64,000 nt of DNA from Sphingomonas sp. BGYR3 (GTDB taxonomy: Bacteria > Pseudomonadota > Alphaproteobacteria > Sphingomonadales > Sphingomonadaceae), in NCBI RefSeq assembly GCF_025153455.1, contig NZ_JANZNT010000001.1:2118001-2182000 (forward strand), read 5' to 3'. The notes under the pieces were generated by a model. The model was given only the letters and a program-made list of their open reading frames with translations. It was not told the DNA's origin and did no database searches. The position numbers and the translations under genes are program-made. Within the stretch, counting starts at the first letter, position 1. The number at the start of each line of letters is the position of its first letter. Of the stretch, positions 1 to 9,847 are shown one piece after another.

Positions 1-1641
1 GGCCACGCGCATGACCATCATGACGCGGATCACAAGCCGGGCTTTTTCGCCCGCTGGTTCATGTCGACCAATCACAAGGACATCGGCACCCTCTATCTGA
101 TCTTCGCGATCTTTGCGGGGATCATCGGGGGCGGGATTTCCGGCTTGATGCGCGTCGAGCTGGCTCAGCCCGGCATCCAGTATCTGCCCACCTGGGCCAG
201 CTATCTGGCCGGATCGCAGGTCAGTTTCGATCAGGGCCTGAACCTGTGGAACGTGCTGATCACGGCGCACGGCCTGATCATGGTGTTCTTCATGGTCATG
301 CCGGCGATCATCGGCGGGTTCGGTAACTGGTTCGTGCCGATCATGATCGGTGCGCCGGACATGGCGTTCCCGCGCATGAACAACGTCTCGTTCTGGCTGC
401 TGCCGCCGTCGTTCATCCTGCTGCTCGCCTCGCCCTTCTTCGGCGCGGGGGCGGGTACCGGCTGGACCGTCTATCCGACGCTGTCGACCATCGGTCATCA
501 GGGTCCGGCAGTGGACATGGCGATCCTGTCGCTCCACCTGTCGGGTGCAAGTTCGATCCTGGGTGCGATCAATTTCATCACGACCATCTTCAACATGCGC
601 GCGCCGGGCATGACGCTGCACCGGATGCCGCTGTTCGTGTGGTCGGTGCTGGTCACCGCGTTCCTGCTGCTGCTGGCGCTGCCGGTGCTGGCTGCGGCAA
701 TCACCATGCTGCTGACCGACCGCAATTTCGGCACCACCTTCTTTGATCCCGCCGGCGGCGGCGATCCGGTGCTGTACCAGCATCTGTTCTGGTTCTTTGG
801 CCACCCCGAAGTGTACATCATGATCCTGCCGGGCTTTGGCATCGTCAGCCAGATCGTGTCGACGTTCAGCCGCAAGCCCGTCTTTGGCTATCTCGGCATG
901 GCCTATGCCATGGTCGCCATCGGCGTTGTCGGGTTCGTCGTGTGGGCTCACCACATGTTCACCACCGGCCTGAGCGTGAACACCAAGATGTACTTCACCG
1001 CTGCCACCATGATCATCGCGGTGCCGACCGGCATCAAGATCTTCAGCTGGATCGCGACCATGTGGGGCGGATCGATCAGCTTCAAGACCCCGATGGTCTG
1101 GGCGATCGGTTTCATCTTCATGTTCACCGTCGGCGGCGTGACCGGCGTCGTGCTGGCCAATGGCGGCGTGGACGACATCCTGCACGACACCTATTACGTG
1201 GTCGCGCACTTCCACTACGTCCTCTCGCTGGGTGCGGTGTTCGCCCTGTTCGCCGGGTTCTATTACTGGTTCCCGAAGATGTTCGGTAAGATGTATTCCG
1301 AATTGCTCGGCCAGCTGCACTTCTGGGTGTTCTTCATCGGCGTGAACGTGCTGTTCTTCCCGATGCACTTCCTGGGTGCCCAGTCGATGCCGCGCCGTTA
1401 CCCGGATTATCCGGACGCGATGGCGTACTGGAATGAAATCGCCAGCTATGGCTATTTCATCATGGCCGCCGGCATGGTGATCTTCTTCATCAACATTTTC
1501 TACTCGCTCGCCGCCGGTCGGAAGGCCGAGGGCAATCCGTGGGGCGAAGGTGCAACGACGCTGGAATGGACGCTGTCCAGCCCGCCGCCGTTCCACCAGT
1601 TCGAGACGCTGCCGGTGATCGAGGGCGGCAAGGGTCATTGA
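1..1641 (+). CDS. ctaD: Cytochrome c oxidase subunit I (partial, N-terminus off window)
   Basis: Catalytic subunit of the aa3-type terminal oxidase. It reduces O2 to water and pumps protons in the inner membrane. The frame is open from base 1 and reads a His/Asp-rich N-terminal tail before the conserved [12 protein letters not shown], so the ATG at 61 is internal and the true start lies left of the window. Visible metal-site motifs are the heme-a His in ITAHGLIM, the CuB/cross-link [13 protein letters not shown], and [12 protein letters not shown] with the heme a3 ligands. TGIKIFSW marks the K-channel region. About twelve membrane segments are present. It heads the assembly genes ctaB, coxF and ctaG and subunit III downstream. 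Identity is certain. Confidence 0.97.
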   Translation, partial: GHAHDHHDADHKPGFFARWFMSTNHKDIGTLYLIFAIFAGIIGGGISGLMRVELAQPGIQYLPTWASYLAGSQVSFDQGLNLWNVLITAHGLIMVFFMVMPAIIGGFGNWFVPIMIGAPDMAFPRMNNVSFWLLPPSFILLLASPFFGAGAGTGWTVYPTLSTIGHQGPAVDMAILSLHLSGASSILGAINFITTIFNMRAPGMTLHRMPLFVWSVLVTAFLLLLALPVLAAAITMLLTDRNFGTTFFDPAGGGDPVLYQHLFWFFGHPEVYIMILPGFGIVSQIVSTFSRKPVFGYLGMAYAMVAIGVVGFVVWAHHMFTTGLSVNTKMYFTAATMIIAVPTGIKIFSWIATMWGGSISFKTPMVWAIGFIFMFTVGGVTGVVLANGGVDDILHDTYYVVAHFHYVLSLGAVFALFAGFYYWFPKMFGKMYSELLGQLHFWVFFIGVNVLFFPMHFLGAQSMPRRYPDYPDAMAYWNEIASYGYFIMAAGMVIFFINIFYSLAAGRKAEGNPWGEGATTLEWTLSSPPPFHQFETLPVIEGGKGH

Positions 1642-1671
1642 TCCCCGTCCCGACGGACAGAAATGAACGAG

Positions 1672-1700
1672 CGCCCCGGGGGAAACTCCGGGGCGTTTCG
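1672..1700 (+). terminator. Rho-independent terminator after ctaD
   Basis: An 8-bp GC-only stem (1672-1679 with 1688-1695) with an 8-base loop is followed by TTTCG. It starts 30 bases after the ctaD stop, so ctaD probably ends a transcript here and ctaB is expressed separately or by read-through. Confidence 0.7.
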
Positions 1701-1723
1701 TCATTGGCGGGGCGCGGCATCCG

Positions 1724-2365
1724 GTGATCCGGCTGGACCCGGCCGAGCGGCGGATCGCCATCCTGCTGGCAGCATTGGCGGGATATGTCGACGCGGTCGG
1801 TTTTGTAGCGTCCGGCGGCTTTTTCGTGTCGTTCATGACGGGCAATTCGACGCGGACCGGCGTGGGCATTGCCGGGCGGATGGGCGATGCGGCCATCGCC
1901 GCCATGCTGATCGCCGCGTTCGTCGCCGGGGTCGCGGCCGGCACGCTGGTCCGCCGCTGGATCACCCGGCGGTCGATGCTGGTCGCGCTGGTTGCCCTGT
2001 GCGTGGCAATCGCAGCGGCGACGGCCGGTTACTTGCCGGTGTCCGCGACGCTGGCCATCCTTGCCTTTGCCATGGGTGCCGAGAACGCCGTGCTGGTCGT
2101 GGCGGGCGAGGCGGTAAGCCTGACCTACATGACCGGCACACTGGTCAAGGTCGGGCAACGAATCGGCTATGCTCTGGCCGGCGGCGACCGATGGGGATGG
2201 GTCCCGTTTGCCATCCTGTGGGCCGGCCTGATCCTGGGCGCGGTTGCGGGCGGCATGGCCCATCATTGGCTGGGCATTCAGGCGCTGTGGCCCGCTGCAT
2301 TGGCCGCGCTGCTGATCGCCGCAGCCCTGTTCCTGCGCGAACGTGTCCCGGCGCGGACAGGGTAA
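1724..2365 (+). CDS. DUF1275 (YoaK-family) membrane protein
   Basis: A 213-residue integral membrane protein with about six hydrophobic segments. The start GYVDAVGF, followed by [13 protein letters not shown] near residue 40, is typical of the YoaK/DUF1275 family. Function is unknown, though a transporter-like role is often supposed. The start is a GTG at 1724, with no better in-frame start before the first membrane segment. It sits between the ctaD terminator and ctaB. The cox cluster does not need it, so it is likely an insertion into an otherwise conserved order. Family assignment is firm; role is unknown. Confidence 0.85.
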   Translation: MIRLDPAERRIAILLAALAGYVDAVGFVASGGFFVSFMTGNSTRTGVGIAGRMGDAAIAAMLIAAFVAGVAAGTLVRRWITRRSMLVALVALCVAIAAATAGYLPVSATLAILAFAMGAENAVLVVAGEAVSLTYMTGTLVKVGQRIGYALAGGDRWGWVPFAILWAGLILGAVAGGMAHHWLGIQALWPAALAALLIAAALFLRERVPARTG

Positions 2366-2420
2366 TGGATTGCTGCCCTTCCTTCGCCCCAATCCGCCCT
2401 ATATAGGGCGGGCGAGTTCG

Positions 2421-3341
2421 ATGATGACACCCAACACAGCCACCCCCGCCGCGACCGTGGCGATTCCCGCCGACTGGCGCGATTTCCTGGCGCTGACCAA
2501 GCCCCGGGTGATGACGCTTGTCGTCTATACCGGCCTGGCCGGGATGCTGGCCGCGCCGGTTCAGTTGCCGCCCGTGCTGGCGTTCACTGCGATCCTGTGC
2601 ATCGCGCTGGCCGCCGGTGCCGCAGGCGCGCTGAACCAGTGGTACGAGGCCGAGCTGGACGGCAAGATGAAGCGCACGGCCAAGCGGCCGCTGCCTGCGG
2701 GCCGGATGGACAAACAGTCCGCGCTGCATTTCGGGGTGGGCGTTGGCGCCGGATCGGTGATCCTGATGGGCCTGGCGCTGAATTACCTGGCCGCTGCGAT
2801 CCTGCTCGCATCGATCCTGTTCTATGTCGTCATCTACACCATCTGGCTGAAGCCGCGCACGCCGCAGAACATCGTGATCGGCGGAGCGGCGGGTGCGTTT
2901 CCGCCGCTGATCGGATGGGCGGCGGCGACGGGGGACGTCACGCTGTTGCCGTTCCTGTTGTTCCTGCTGATCTTCCTGTGGACGCCGCCGCATTTCTGGG
3001 CGCTGGCGCTGTTCGTACGGCTGGATTACGCCAATGCCGGCGTGCCGATGCTGCCCGTCGTGGCGGGCGAGCGGACGACCCGGCATCAGATCGGCTTGTA
3101 CACGCTGCCCATGGCCGCCTGTGCCGTGGTGCCGTGGCCGCTGGGCCTGGCCGGTGCCATTTATGGCTGGTCGGCGGTGCTGCTGTCCGCCCTGTTCGCC
3201 GCGCTGACCGTGCCGGTCGCGCTGCGCACGACGACGGGACCGGACGACCGGATGCTGCCCGAAAAGCGGTTGTTCAAATATTCCATCCTTTACCTGTTCG
3301 CGCTGTTCGGCGCGCTGGTTGTCGACAGGTTCGTGGCATGA
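2421..3341 (+). CDS. ctaB: Protoheme IX farnesyltransferase (heme O synthase)
   Basis: Transfers a farnesyl group from farnesyl diphosphate to heme b, giving heme O, the precursor of heme a for cytochrome oxidase. It is a UbiA-family membrane prenyltransferase of 306 residues with about nine membrane segments. The first Asp-rich region is seen as [15 protein letters not shown]. The second conserved stretch is [21 protein letters not shown] chose the ATG at 2421 (a second ATG follows at 2424) because an upstream extension would run into the preceding gene and is not hydrophobic. Its TGA overlaps the ATG of the next small gene, which shows translational coupling. Confidence 0.96.
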   Translation: MMTPNTATPAATVAIPADWRDFLALTKPRVMTLVVYTGLAGMLAAPVQLPPVLAFTAILCIALAAGAAGALNQWYEAELDGKMKRTAKRPLPAGRMDKQSALHFGVGVGAGSVILMGLALNYLAAAILLASILFYVVIYTIWLKPRTPQNIVIGGAAGAFPPLIGWAAATGDVTLLPFLLFLLIFLWTPPHFWALALFVRLDYANAGVPMLPVVAGERTTRHQIGLYTLPMAACAVVPWPLGLAGAIYGWSAVLLSALFAALTVPVALRTTTGPDDRMLPEKRLFKYSILYLFALFGALVVDRFVA

Positions 3342-3472
3342 CCCCTGAACAGGAAAAGCTGGTCCGCGAGCGACAGAAAAGCCGGTCGCGCGTCACCGCG
3401 CTGTTGCTGGTCGCGTTCTGCGTGCTGATGTTCGCCATCACCATCGCCAAGATCAAGGCAGGGTTCCAATGA
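3338..3472 (+). CDS. coxF: CoxF-like 44-residue membrane protein
   Basis: A very small gene between ctaB and ctaG, joined to both by ATGA overlaps (3338-3341 and 3469-3472). The 44-residue product has a charged N-terminus ([16 protein letters not shown]) and one membrane helix (about residues 19-38). Its position and shape match the small CoxF/assembly proteins found at this spot in alphaproteobacterial cox operons. The exact role is not established. The double coupling argues strongly that it is real and made together with the Cox11 assembly factor. Confidence 0.82.
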   Translation: MTPEQEKLVRERQKSRSRVTALLLVAFCVLMFAITIAKIKAGFQ

Positions 3473-3993
3473 TCGACCGCAAGATCCGGACGGCCATGCT
3501 GGCGGTGCTGGGTGTGGCCGGGATGACTGGCCTGGGCTTTGCCAGCGTGCCGCTGTACCAGATGTTCTGTCAGGTCACCGGCCTGAACGGCACCACCAAT
3601 CGCGGCGATGCGGCCCCCGGTTCGACCGGCGAAAAGGTGGTCGTCAAATTCGACAGCAATGTCAGCCCGTCGCTGCCATGGCAGTTCCAGCCGGAACAGC
3701 GTTCGGTGTCGGTCGATATCGGCGGCCGCAACATGGCGTTCTTTACCGCCCGCAACACCAGTTCGGTACCGATCACCGGCACCGCGACGTTTAACGTCAC
3801 CCCGGCCGCGGCGGGCCAGTATTTCACCAAGATCCAGTGTTTCTGCTTTACCCAGCAGACGTTGCAGCCGGGTCAGGAAGTGCGGATGCCGGTGATCTAT
3901 TATGTCGATCCCAAGCTGCACAGCGATCCCGATACCAAGGATGTGCAGGCGATCACGCTCAGCTACACCTTTTATCCCAGCAAGGCCGAGTAG
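3469..3993 (+). CDS. ctaG: Cytochrome c oxidase assembly protein CtaG/Cox11
   Basis: Periplasm-facing copper chaperone that delivers CuB to oxidase subunit I. The protein has 174 residues. One N-terminal membrane anchor (residues 8-25) is followed by the conserved VPLYQMFCQVTG. The copper-binding pair appears in IQCFCFTQQTL, and the C-terminus ends in a typical ITLSYTFYPSK. The start ATG overlaps the stop of the CoxF-like gene. Length and motifs are standard for the family. Confidence 0.96.
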   Translation: MIDRKIRTAMLAVLGVAGMTGLGFASVPLYQMFCQVTGLNGTTNRGDAAPGSTGEKVVVKFDSNVSPSLPWQFQPEQRSVSVDIGGRNMAFFTARNTSSVPITGTATFNVTPAAAGQYFTKIQCFCFTQQTLQPGQEVRMPVIYYVDPKLHSDPDTKDVQAITLSYTFYPSKAE

Positions 3994-4105
3994 CCCGCCG
4001 GTTAACCCATTGGGTACGCCCGCCACGATCCGCCGTGCGAGCCGTTGACGCTCCCCGCCGCGCCGCTTAAGGCGGCAGGGAAAGACTTTCGACTAGGGAC
4101 GGATC

Positions 4106-5020
4106 ATGGCCGGAGCCAAGAACCACGATTACCATATTCTGCCCCCCAGCCTTTGGCCGCTGATGGGTTCCTTCTCGGCGCTGGCGATGGCGTCGGGCGG
4201 CATCATGTGGATGCACGAAGCGGTCGGCGGCGGCTGGGTGTTCCTGATGGGCCTGGCCGGCGTGCTGGCCACCATGTATTTCTGGTGGGCCGATGTGGTC
4301 CGCGAGGCCAATGCGGGCGATCACACCCCCGTCGTTCAGCTTCACCTGCGCTATGGCATGATCCTGTTCATCGCATCCGAAGTCATGTTCTTCGTCGGAT
4401 GGTTCTGGGCATGGTTCGATTTTTCGCTGTTCCCCGTGCCGCTGGAAATCGACGCTGAAGGGACTGTCACCAACCTGCTGGGTCAGGAAGGCGCCGCTGC
4501 CCTGCTGCAATGGCCGCCCAAAGGGCTGGAAGTGGTCGATGCGTTCGGCTTTCCGCTGCTGAACACCATGATCCTGCTGTTGTCGGGCACCACGGTGACC
4601 TGGGCCCATCACGGCATCATCCACAACCAGCGCGGCGGCGAGCTGCGCGGCCTGTGGGGCCTGATCGGTGTTGGCGACAAGGATTCGGCCAAGAAGGGCC
4701 TGTGGCTGACCATCATCCTGGGCGCGATCTTTTCCGCGGTGCAGGCATATGAATATGCCCATGCGCCGTTCGGCTTCGGCGGATCGAACTTCAGCTCCGC
4801 CTTTTACATGGCGACCGGGTTCCACGGCTTTCACGTGCTGGTCGGCACGATCTTTCTGATCGTCTGTCTGGCCCGCCTGTATCGCGGCGATTTCACGCCC
4901 CGCCAGCATTTCGGTTTCGAAGCCGCTGCCTGGTACTGGCATTTCGTCGACGTGGTGTGGCTGTTCCTGTTCGTCGTCGTCTATGTCTGGGGTGGCTGGG
5001 GCGCGCCGGTTCACGGCTGA
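4106..5020 (+). CDS. coxC: Cytochrome c oxidase subunit III
   Basis: Third core subunit of the aa3 oxidase (also called ctaE), which stabilises proton uptake by subunit I. The 304-residue protein has seven membrane segments. Hallmarks are FIASEVMFFVGWFWAWF with the conserved Glu, GGSNFSSAFYMATGFHGFHV, and WYWHFVDVVWLFLF near the C-terminus. A GGACGG ribosome site lies 5 bases before the ATG. It ends the oxidase transcript at a strong terminator. Confidence 0.96.
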   Translation: MAGAKNHDYHILPPSLWPLMGSFSALAMASGGIMWMHEAVGGGWVFLMGLAGVLATMYFWWADVVREANAGDHTPVVQLHLRYGMILFIASEVMFFVGWFWAWFDFSLFPVPLEIDAEGTVTNLLGQEGAAALLQWPPKGLEVVDAFGFPLLNTMILLLSGTTVTWAHHGIIHNQRGGELRGLWGLIGVGDKDSAKKGLWLTIILGAIFSAVQAYEYAHAPFGFGGSNFSSAFYMATGFHGFHVLVGTIFLIVCLARLYRGDFTPRQHFGFEAAAWYWHFVDVVWLFLFVVVYVWGGWGAPVHG

Positions 5021-5047
5021 ACCCAAGCGCGACAGACAAAGGCCAAG

Positions 5048-5080
5048 CGGGCCGGCATCCATCGGGGTGCCGGCCCGTTT
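5048..5080 (+). terminator. Rho-independent terminator after coxC
   Basis: A perfect 10-bp stem (5048-5057 with 5068-5077) with a 10-base loop is followed by TTT, starting 28 bases after the coxC stop. It separates the oxidase genes from surf1-thrC. Confidence 0.85.
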
Positions 5081-5166
5081 GCCATTCGGGGCACCGCCGC
5101 GTGTACAGGCCGCTTTGCGCCGCCCCGGAAATTGCCCTATCCGGTTCGTCGTCCGTGCCGGACCGG

Positions 5167-5823
5167 ATGAACCCACGAAAGTTGACCCAGGTGAAGCGAC
5201 TGCCCCTGATCCCCACCCTGATCGTTGCCGCCGCCATTGCGGTGATGATCGGCCTTGGCGTGTGGCAGTTGCAGCGGCGGTCTGAAAAGGAAGCGTTGCT
5301 GGCGCAATATGCCGCGAATCGCGACCTGCCGGTGATGAGCTTTCCCCGCGCCGCCGATCCGGCCGCGATGTTCCGCCGGTCCAGCCTGTTCTGTCTGGAG
5401 GTCGTCCGCTGGGACGTGGGCGGCGCGGGCAAGGGCGGATATCGCCACATCGCGCAATGCCGCACCGGCGCGGAGGGCGCGTTGATCCCCGTCGACATGG
5501 GGTCGATCCGTGATCCCGGTTTCAGGCCGCAATGGCGCGGCGGGGACGTGACCGGCACGATCACCGAAGCGCCGAGCACGCGATCGGTGCTGGGCGACTG
5601 GCTGGCCGGATCCCGGGAAACGGACCGGCCGCTGATGCTGGTATCCGAAACGCCGGCCCCCGGCCTTGCCGCCAGCCCGCGGCCCGACCCGGCCAATGTG
5701 CCGAACAATCACCTGGCCTATGCCGGGCAGTGGTTCTTTTTCGCGCTGGTCGCTGCGATCATTTATTTCCTGGCGCTGCGGGCGCGCGCAACAAAGCTTG
5801 CCGCGCCGCGCCCCGGCGGCTAA
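5167..5823 (+). CDS. SURF1-family cytochrome oxidase assembly protein
   Basis: Inner-membrane factor that helps insert heme a into oxidase subunit I. The 218-residue protein has the classic two-anchor layout. An N-terminal helix is followed by the SURF1 motif GVWQLQRR, and a C-terminal helix is preceded by NNHLAYAGQWFFFAL. Start choice is between ATG 5167 and GTG 5191 (VKRLPLIPTL). I kept the ATG, but the GTG would give the more usual short N-terminus. The stop lies 13 bases before threonine synthase, so the two are probably co-transcribed. Confidence 0.9.
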   Translation: MNPRKLTQVKRLPLIPTLIVAAAIAVMIGLGVWQLQRRSEKEALLAQYAANRDLPVMSFPRAADPAAMFRRSSLFCLEVVRWDVGGAGKGGYRHIAQCRTGAEGALIPVDMGSIRDPGFRPQWRGGDVTGTITEAPSTRSVLGDWLAGSRETDRPLMLVSETPAPGLAASPRPDPANVPNNHLAYAGQWFFFALVAAIIYFLALRARATKLAAPRPGG

Positions 5824-5836
5824 TCGCCCGGCCATT

Positions 5837-7234
5837 ATGCAGTATGTGAGCAGCAGGGGAAATGCGCCCGTTCTGGGGTTCCGGGACGTGACGCTGGCGG
5901 GTCTGGCGGCCGATGGCGGGCTGTACGTGCCCGAAACATGGCCGGTGATGAGCCGGGATGCGATCGCGGCGCTGGCCGGGCTGGACTATGTCGAAACGGC
6001 GGTGCGGGTGATGGCGCCCTTCGTTGCCGACGCCCTGTCCGAGGATGAGCTGCGCGCCCTGTGCACCCAGGCGTATGGCCGGTTTTCGCATCGGGGCGTG
6101 ACGCCGCTGGTCCAGCTGGATCACCGCCACTGGTTGCTTGAGCTGTTCCACGGCCCGACGCTGGCGTTCAAGGACGTGGCGCTGCAATTGCTGGGCCTGT
6201 TGTTCGAAAAGTTCCTGAAGGGCACGGACCAGCACCTGACCATCGTCGGCGCGACCAGCGGGGATACCGGATCGGCCGCGATCGATGCGGTGGCCGGGCG
6301 TGAGGGCATCGACATCTTCATGCTGCATCCCCGCGGCCGGGTGAGCGACGTACAGCGCCGCCAGATGACGACGGTGCTGGCCCCCAATGTCCACAACATC
6401 GCCATCGACGGCAGTTTCGACGATGCCCAGGCGATGGTGAAGGCGATGTTCAACGATCCCGGCTTTTCCGGGCGGTTCCAGCTGTCGGCGGTCAATTCGA
6501 TCAACTGGGCGCGGTTGATGGCGCAGGTGGTGTATTATTTCTATGCCGCTGTCCGGCTGGGCGCGCCGGACCGGGCCGTCGCCTTTTCCGTGCCGACGGG
6601 CAATTTCGGCGATGTGTTCGCAGGCTATGTCGCCGCGCGCATGGGCCTGCCGGTGGCGAAGCTGGTCGTGGCGACCAACGTCAACGACATCCTGCATCGC
6701 GCGCTGTCGAGCGGCGATTATTCGACCGGCAGCGTGACGGCGACGGCGACCCCGTCGATGGACATTCAGGTGAGCAGCAATTTCGAACGGCTGCTGTTCG
6801 ACCTGGGCGGGCGCGATGGCGGCGCGATGGCGGCGCAGATGAAGGGGTTCGAGGCGAGCCGGGCGATGCGGCTGACCAATGCGCAGCGCGAGGGCGCGGG
6901 CGCATTGTTCGCCAGCGTGCGGGTGGACGAAAACGGCATGGCCAAGGCGCTGCGCTGGGCGCATGAGGCGGCGGGGCAGATCATCGATCCCCATACCGCC
7001 ATCGGCCTGGCCGCGGCGCAGGAAAGTGCCGACGACGCCGCGCCGATGGTCACGCTGGCCACGGCGCATCCGGCCAAGTTCCGGGACGCGGTGGAACGGT
7101 CGACCGGCATCCGGCCGACCCTGCCGCCGCGCGTCGGCGACCTGTTCGACCGGACCGAGCGATATGACCAGTTGCCCGCGACGTTCGAGGCGGTGACGGA
7201 ATATATCGCCGAGCGGGCGGTGGCGCGATCCTGA
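5837..7234 (+). CDS. thrC: Threonine synthase
   Basis: PLP enzyme converting O-phosphohomoserine to threonine, the last step of threonine synthesis. The protein has 465 residues, the length of the long proteobacterial class. The PLP lysine is K112 in HGPTLAFKDVALQ. The phosphate-binding region reads GATSGDTGSAAID, and VNSINWARLMAQ is also family-typical. The start at MQYVSSRGNAP fits homologues. It is in the common alphaproteobacterial position directly after surf1. Confidence 0.96.
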   Translation: MQYVSSRGNAPVLGFRDVTLAGLAADGGLYVPETWPVMSRDAIAALAGLDYVETAVRVMAPFVADALSEDELRALCTQAYGRFSHRGVTPLVQLDHRHWLLELFHGPTLAFKDVALQLLGLLFEKFLKGTDQHLTIVGATSGDTGSAAIDAVAGREGIDIFMLHPRGRVSDVQRRQMTTVLAPNVHNIAIDGSFDDAQAMVKAMFNDPGFSGRFQLSAVNSINWARLMAQVVYYFYAAVRLGAPDRAVAFSVPTGNFGDVFAGYVAARMGLPVAKLVVATNVNDILHRALSSGDYSTGSVTATATPSMDIQVSSNFERLLFDLGGRDGGAMAAQMKGFEASRAMRLTNAQREGAGALFASVRVDENGMAKALRWAHEAAGQIIDPHTAIGLAAAQESADDAAPMVTLATAHPAKFRDAVERSTGIRPTLPPRVGDLFDRTERYDQLPATFEAVTEYIAERAVARS

Positions 7235-7283
7235 TCGCTTCCCCCGCTTTCGCAAGGCAGCGCCAGCGCCTAAGACGCAGGCC

Positions 7284-8156
7284 ATGAATCTGATCACCCT
7301 GACCGGCGAGCCGTGGCGCGACTATGGCCTGATCGACAGCGGCCATGGCCGCAAGCTGGAACGATATGGCGACTATCGCTTCGTCCGGCCGGAGCCGCAG
7401 GCGCTATGGGCACCGGCGAGCGGCGAGTGGACCGCGCATGGCGAATTCGTGCCCGGCGCGGACGAGGATGGCGGCGGGCGCTGGCGGTTCGACCGGCCGG
7501 TGCCGGAACGCGGATGGCCGCTGGCATGGCAGGAGGTGCGCTATACCGCATCGCCGACGCCGTTCCGGCATCTTGGGTTCTTTCCCGACATGGCGCCGGT
7601 CTGGACCTGGCTGCGCGATCAGTTGGCGGGGACGCGCGATCCGCAGTTTCTGAACCTGTTCGGCTATACCGGGGTCGGCACGCTGGCACTGGCGGCGGCG
7701 GGCGCGCACTGCGTCCATGTCGATGCGTCCAAGAAATCGGTGGAGGCCGCGCGGGCCAATGCCGCCCTGTCGGGCATGACGGACAAGCCCGTCCGGTGGC
7801 TGGTCGAGGATGCGACCAAATTTGCCGCGCGCGAGGTGCGACGCGGACGGCGATATGACGCGATCCTGCTGGATCCGCCGAAATGGGGACGCGGGCCGAA
7901 CAACGAGCTGTGGAAGCTGGAGGAAGGGCTGCCCGGCCTGATCCGCGATGTCGCGGCGCTGATCGACGGCGAATCGCGCGCGGTGTTCCTGACCGTCTAT
8001 GCGGTGCGGATGTCGGCATTGGCGATCGGCGAACTGATGGCTCAGGCGTTTGCGGGCAAGGGCGGGCGCGTGGAGGCGGGCGAGCTGGGCGTGCGCGAGG
8101 AAGCGCGCGGGCTGACCCTGCCGACGGCGATCTTTGCGCGGTGGAGCCGGGACTAG
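7284..8156 (+). CDS. Class I SAM-dependent methyltransferase, RlmI-like
   Basis: A 290-residue Rossmann-fold methyltransferase. Motif I is FLNLFGYTGVGTLALAAAG (about residue 120). The acidic post-I residue is in HVDASKKSVEAARANA, and motif IV is LLDPPKWGRG. DPPK is typical of rRNA methyltransferases such as RlmI/RlmK, but an N-terminal PUA domain is not evident, so the exact target is open (rRNA most likely). The gene stop overlaps the end of the convergent ccmB by 4 bases. Confidence 0.82.
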   Translation: MNLITLTGEPWRDYGLIDSGHGRKLERYGDYRFVRPEPQALWAPASGEWTAHGEFVPGADEDGGGRWRFDRPVPERGWPLAWQEVRYTASPTPFRHLGFFPDMAPVWTWLRDQLAGTRDPQFLNLFGYTGVGTLALAAAGAHCVHVDASKKSVEAARANAALSGMTDKPVRWLVEDATKFAAREVRRGRRYDAILLDPPKWGRGPNNELWKLEEGLPGLIRDVAALIDGESRAVFLTVYAVRMSALAIGELMAQAFAGKGGRVEAGELGVREEARGLTLPTAIFARWSRD

Positions 8157-8791
8157 CCCCTGCCGAACCGCATGGCTGCCCCGGCGACAAAGGGTGCGGC
8201 GGCGGTGATGGCAAGGCTGGTCGCGGCAAGCAGCTGGATCGCGCCCGCACCGCCGGAGAGCATCCCCGCGCCGAAGATCAGGATGGGGATGGCCAGCGGC
8301 AGCATCATCAGCCCGGCGACTGCGCCTGCCCCGCGCAGGCCAGCGACCAGCGCGCCGGTTGCGACGGCCAGCGCCGCCAGCCCCGGCGTGCCGATGGCAA
8401 GGCCGGTCAGAACGAGCGCCAGCGTTTCGCCGGACAGGTTGAGCAGCCCCGCGCCGATCACCGCGCCCAGTGCAATCGGCGGGGCAAAGGCCAGCCAGTG
8501 GCCGACGATCTTGCACGCGGCAACCAGGCTTAACGACGTACCGCGCAGCGCCAGCTGATCGGTGACGCCGCTGTCCATGTCGGGCGCGACCAGCCGCTCG
8601 ACCGGCAGAAGGGCGGCGAGCAGCGCGGCGGCCCAGATCACCCCGCCGCCGATCCGGGCGAGCAATTCGCGGTCCGGCCCGATGGCGAGCGGGAACAGGA
8701 TCACTGCCAGCAGGAAAAAGGCGACGACAAGGCCCGCACCGCCGCCCGCATAGCCGCGCCGCACCTCTCGCAGGATCAGCGCGGGAATCAT
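8153..8791 (-). CDS. ccmB: Heme exporter subunit CcmB
   Basis: Membrane subunit of the CcmABCD complex, which releases heme-CcmE for cytochrome c maturation. The 212-residue, very hydrophobic protein has six predicted helices. N-terminal LILREVRRGYAGGG and the LPVERLVAPDMDSGVTDQL stretch are family hallmarks. Its ATG overlaps the ccmA stop (ATGA at 8788-8791). The other ccm genes are not in this window. Confidence 0.94.
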   Translation of the reverse strand: MIPALILREVRRGYAGGGAGLVVAFFLLAVILFPLAIGPDRELLARIGGGVIWAAALLAALLPVERLVAPDMDSGVTDQLALRGTSLSLVAACKIVGHWLAFAPPIALGAVIGAGLLNLSGETLALVLTGLAIGTPGLAALAVATGALVAGLRGAGAVAGLMMLPLAIPILIFGAGMLSGGAGAIQLLAATSLAITAAAPFVAGAAMRFGRG

Positions 8792-9384
8792 GCCGCAGCC
8801 TCGATGGTCAGTTCGGCGGCATCGGTCAGGTCGATGGGCTGATGCGTGGCGATAACGGCAATGCCGCCGCCCGCCCGGTGACGGGCGATCAGGGCAGCCA
8901 GCCGGTCCACTGACTTCAGATCGAGGCCGTTGGCGGGTTCGTCGAGCAGCCAGACCGCCGCCCGGCTGGCCACCACGCGGGCCAGCGCGGCGCGGCGACG
9001 CTGGCCGGTGGACAGCAGGCGCACCGGCACCTCGGCCAGGTCGGCAAGCCCGACATCGGCAAGCGCGGCGCCGACACGGGCATCACTGTCGCCCGTCCCG
9101 TCCATCGCGGCCCAGAAGCCAAGCGCATCGGCCAGCGACCGATCCTCGTCCATCGCCAGCGATTCGTTCATCAGCGCGCGCGTTCCCGCGATCTCGACCG
9201 ATCCGGCATAGGGCGACAACAGCCCGGCCAGCACGCGGATCAGGCTGGATTTGCCAGCACCATTCGGCCCGGTGACGCGCAGCGCCTGACCCGGCGACAG
9301 GTCGAAGGCGATGTCGGCGAACAGCAACCGCCCGCCGCGCCGGCAGGCAAGACCCGTGGCGGCAAGGCGGGCGGGGGCGGTCAT
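8788..9384 (-). CDS. ccmA: Heme exporter ATP-binding protein CcmA
   Basis: ABC ATPase that powers release of holo-CcmE during cytochrome c maturation. The 198 residues include Walker A GPNGAGKSS, signature LSTGQRRRAALAR, Walker B VWLLDEPANGLD, and the switch His in ATHQP. I chose the start at 9384 because it gives the normal length and overlaps the stop of the zincin gene upstream (ATGA). Longer in-frame readings cross that gene and have no homologue-like sequence. Confidence 0.95.
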   Translation of the reverse strand: MTAPARLAATGLACRRGGRLLFADIAFDLSPGQALRVTGPNGAGKSSLIRVLAGLLSPYAGSVEIAGTRALMNESLAMDEDRSLADALGFWAAMDGTGDSDARVGAALADVGLADLAEVPVRLLSTGQRRRAALARVVASRAAVWLLDEPANGLDLKSVDRLAALIARHRAGGGIAVIATHQPIDLTDAAELTIEAAA

Positions 9385-9794
9385 TCGCCCGCCGCATCCT
9401 CCAGCGCGTGCATATCGTCGTCGGACAGGCCGAAATGATGCCCCACCTCGTGAATCACGACATGGCGGATCAGGTCGCCCAGCGTGACGCCGGTTTCGCA
9501 CCATTCGGCCAGCAGCGGCTGGCGATACAGGTGGATGCGGTCGGGCATCGCGCCGCTTTCCCACACCGATTTGTCGCCCAGCGGTCGGCCGTGATAGAGG
9601 CCGGTCAGCTCGAACGGATCGGTCATGCCAAAGCTGGCCAGCGTTTCGTCATCGGCAAATTCGTCGACGATCAGCACGACGTCGGCCAGATGCGCGGCAA
9701 AGGGTTCGGGAATCGTCGCCAGCACTCGCCGCGCCATGGCCGCCATTTGCGCCGGGGTGGGCGCGATCCAGTTGCGGGCGGCTTGCTCGTCCAT
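9381..9794 (-). CDS. Zincin-like metallopeptidase family protein
   Basis: A small cytosolic protein of about 137 residues with the zinc-protease motif HEVGHHFGLSDDD near its C-terminus. This matches the PF06262 zincin_1 family (minimal gluzincin/metzincin-like domain, substrate unknown). Alternative in-frame starts at 9806 and 9818 add four to eight residues. None has a clear ribosome site, so the exact start is uncertain. It leads the ccmA-ccmB transcript through two ATGA overlaps, though no functional link to heme export is known. Confidence 0.82.
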   Translation of the reverse strand: MDEQAARNWIAPTPAQMAAMARRVLATIPEPFAAHLADVVLIVDEFADDETLASFGMTDPFELTGLYHGRPLGDKSVWESGAMPDRIHLYRQPLLAEWCETGVTLGDLIRHVVIHEVGHHFGLSDDDMHALEDAAGE

Positions 9795-9847
9795 ACAATT
9801 CGCCATAGGCCGGACCACAGGATCGCGGCAAGCAGCGGGATGGATGG

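Noticed and set aside
4957..5166. Long N-terminal extension of the SURF1 gene
   Set aside because: The frame is open back to 4957, but this stretch crosses the coxC stop and a strong terminator and has no SURF1-like sequence.
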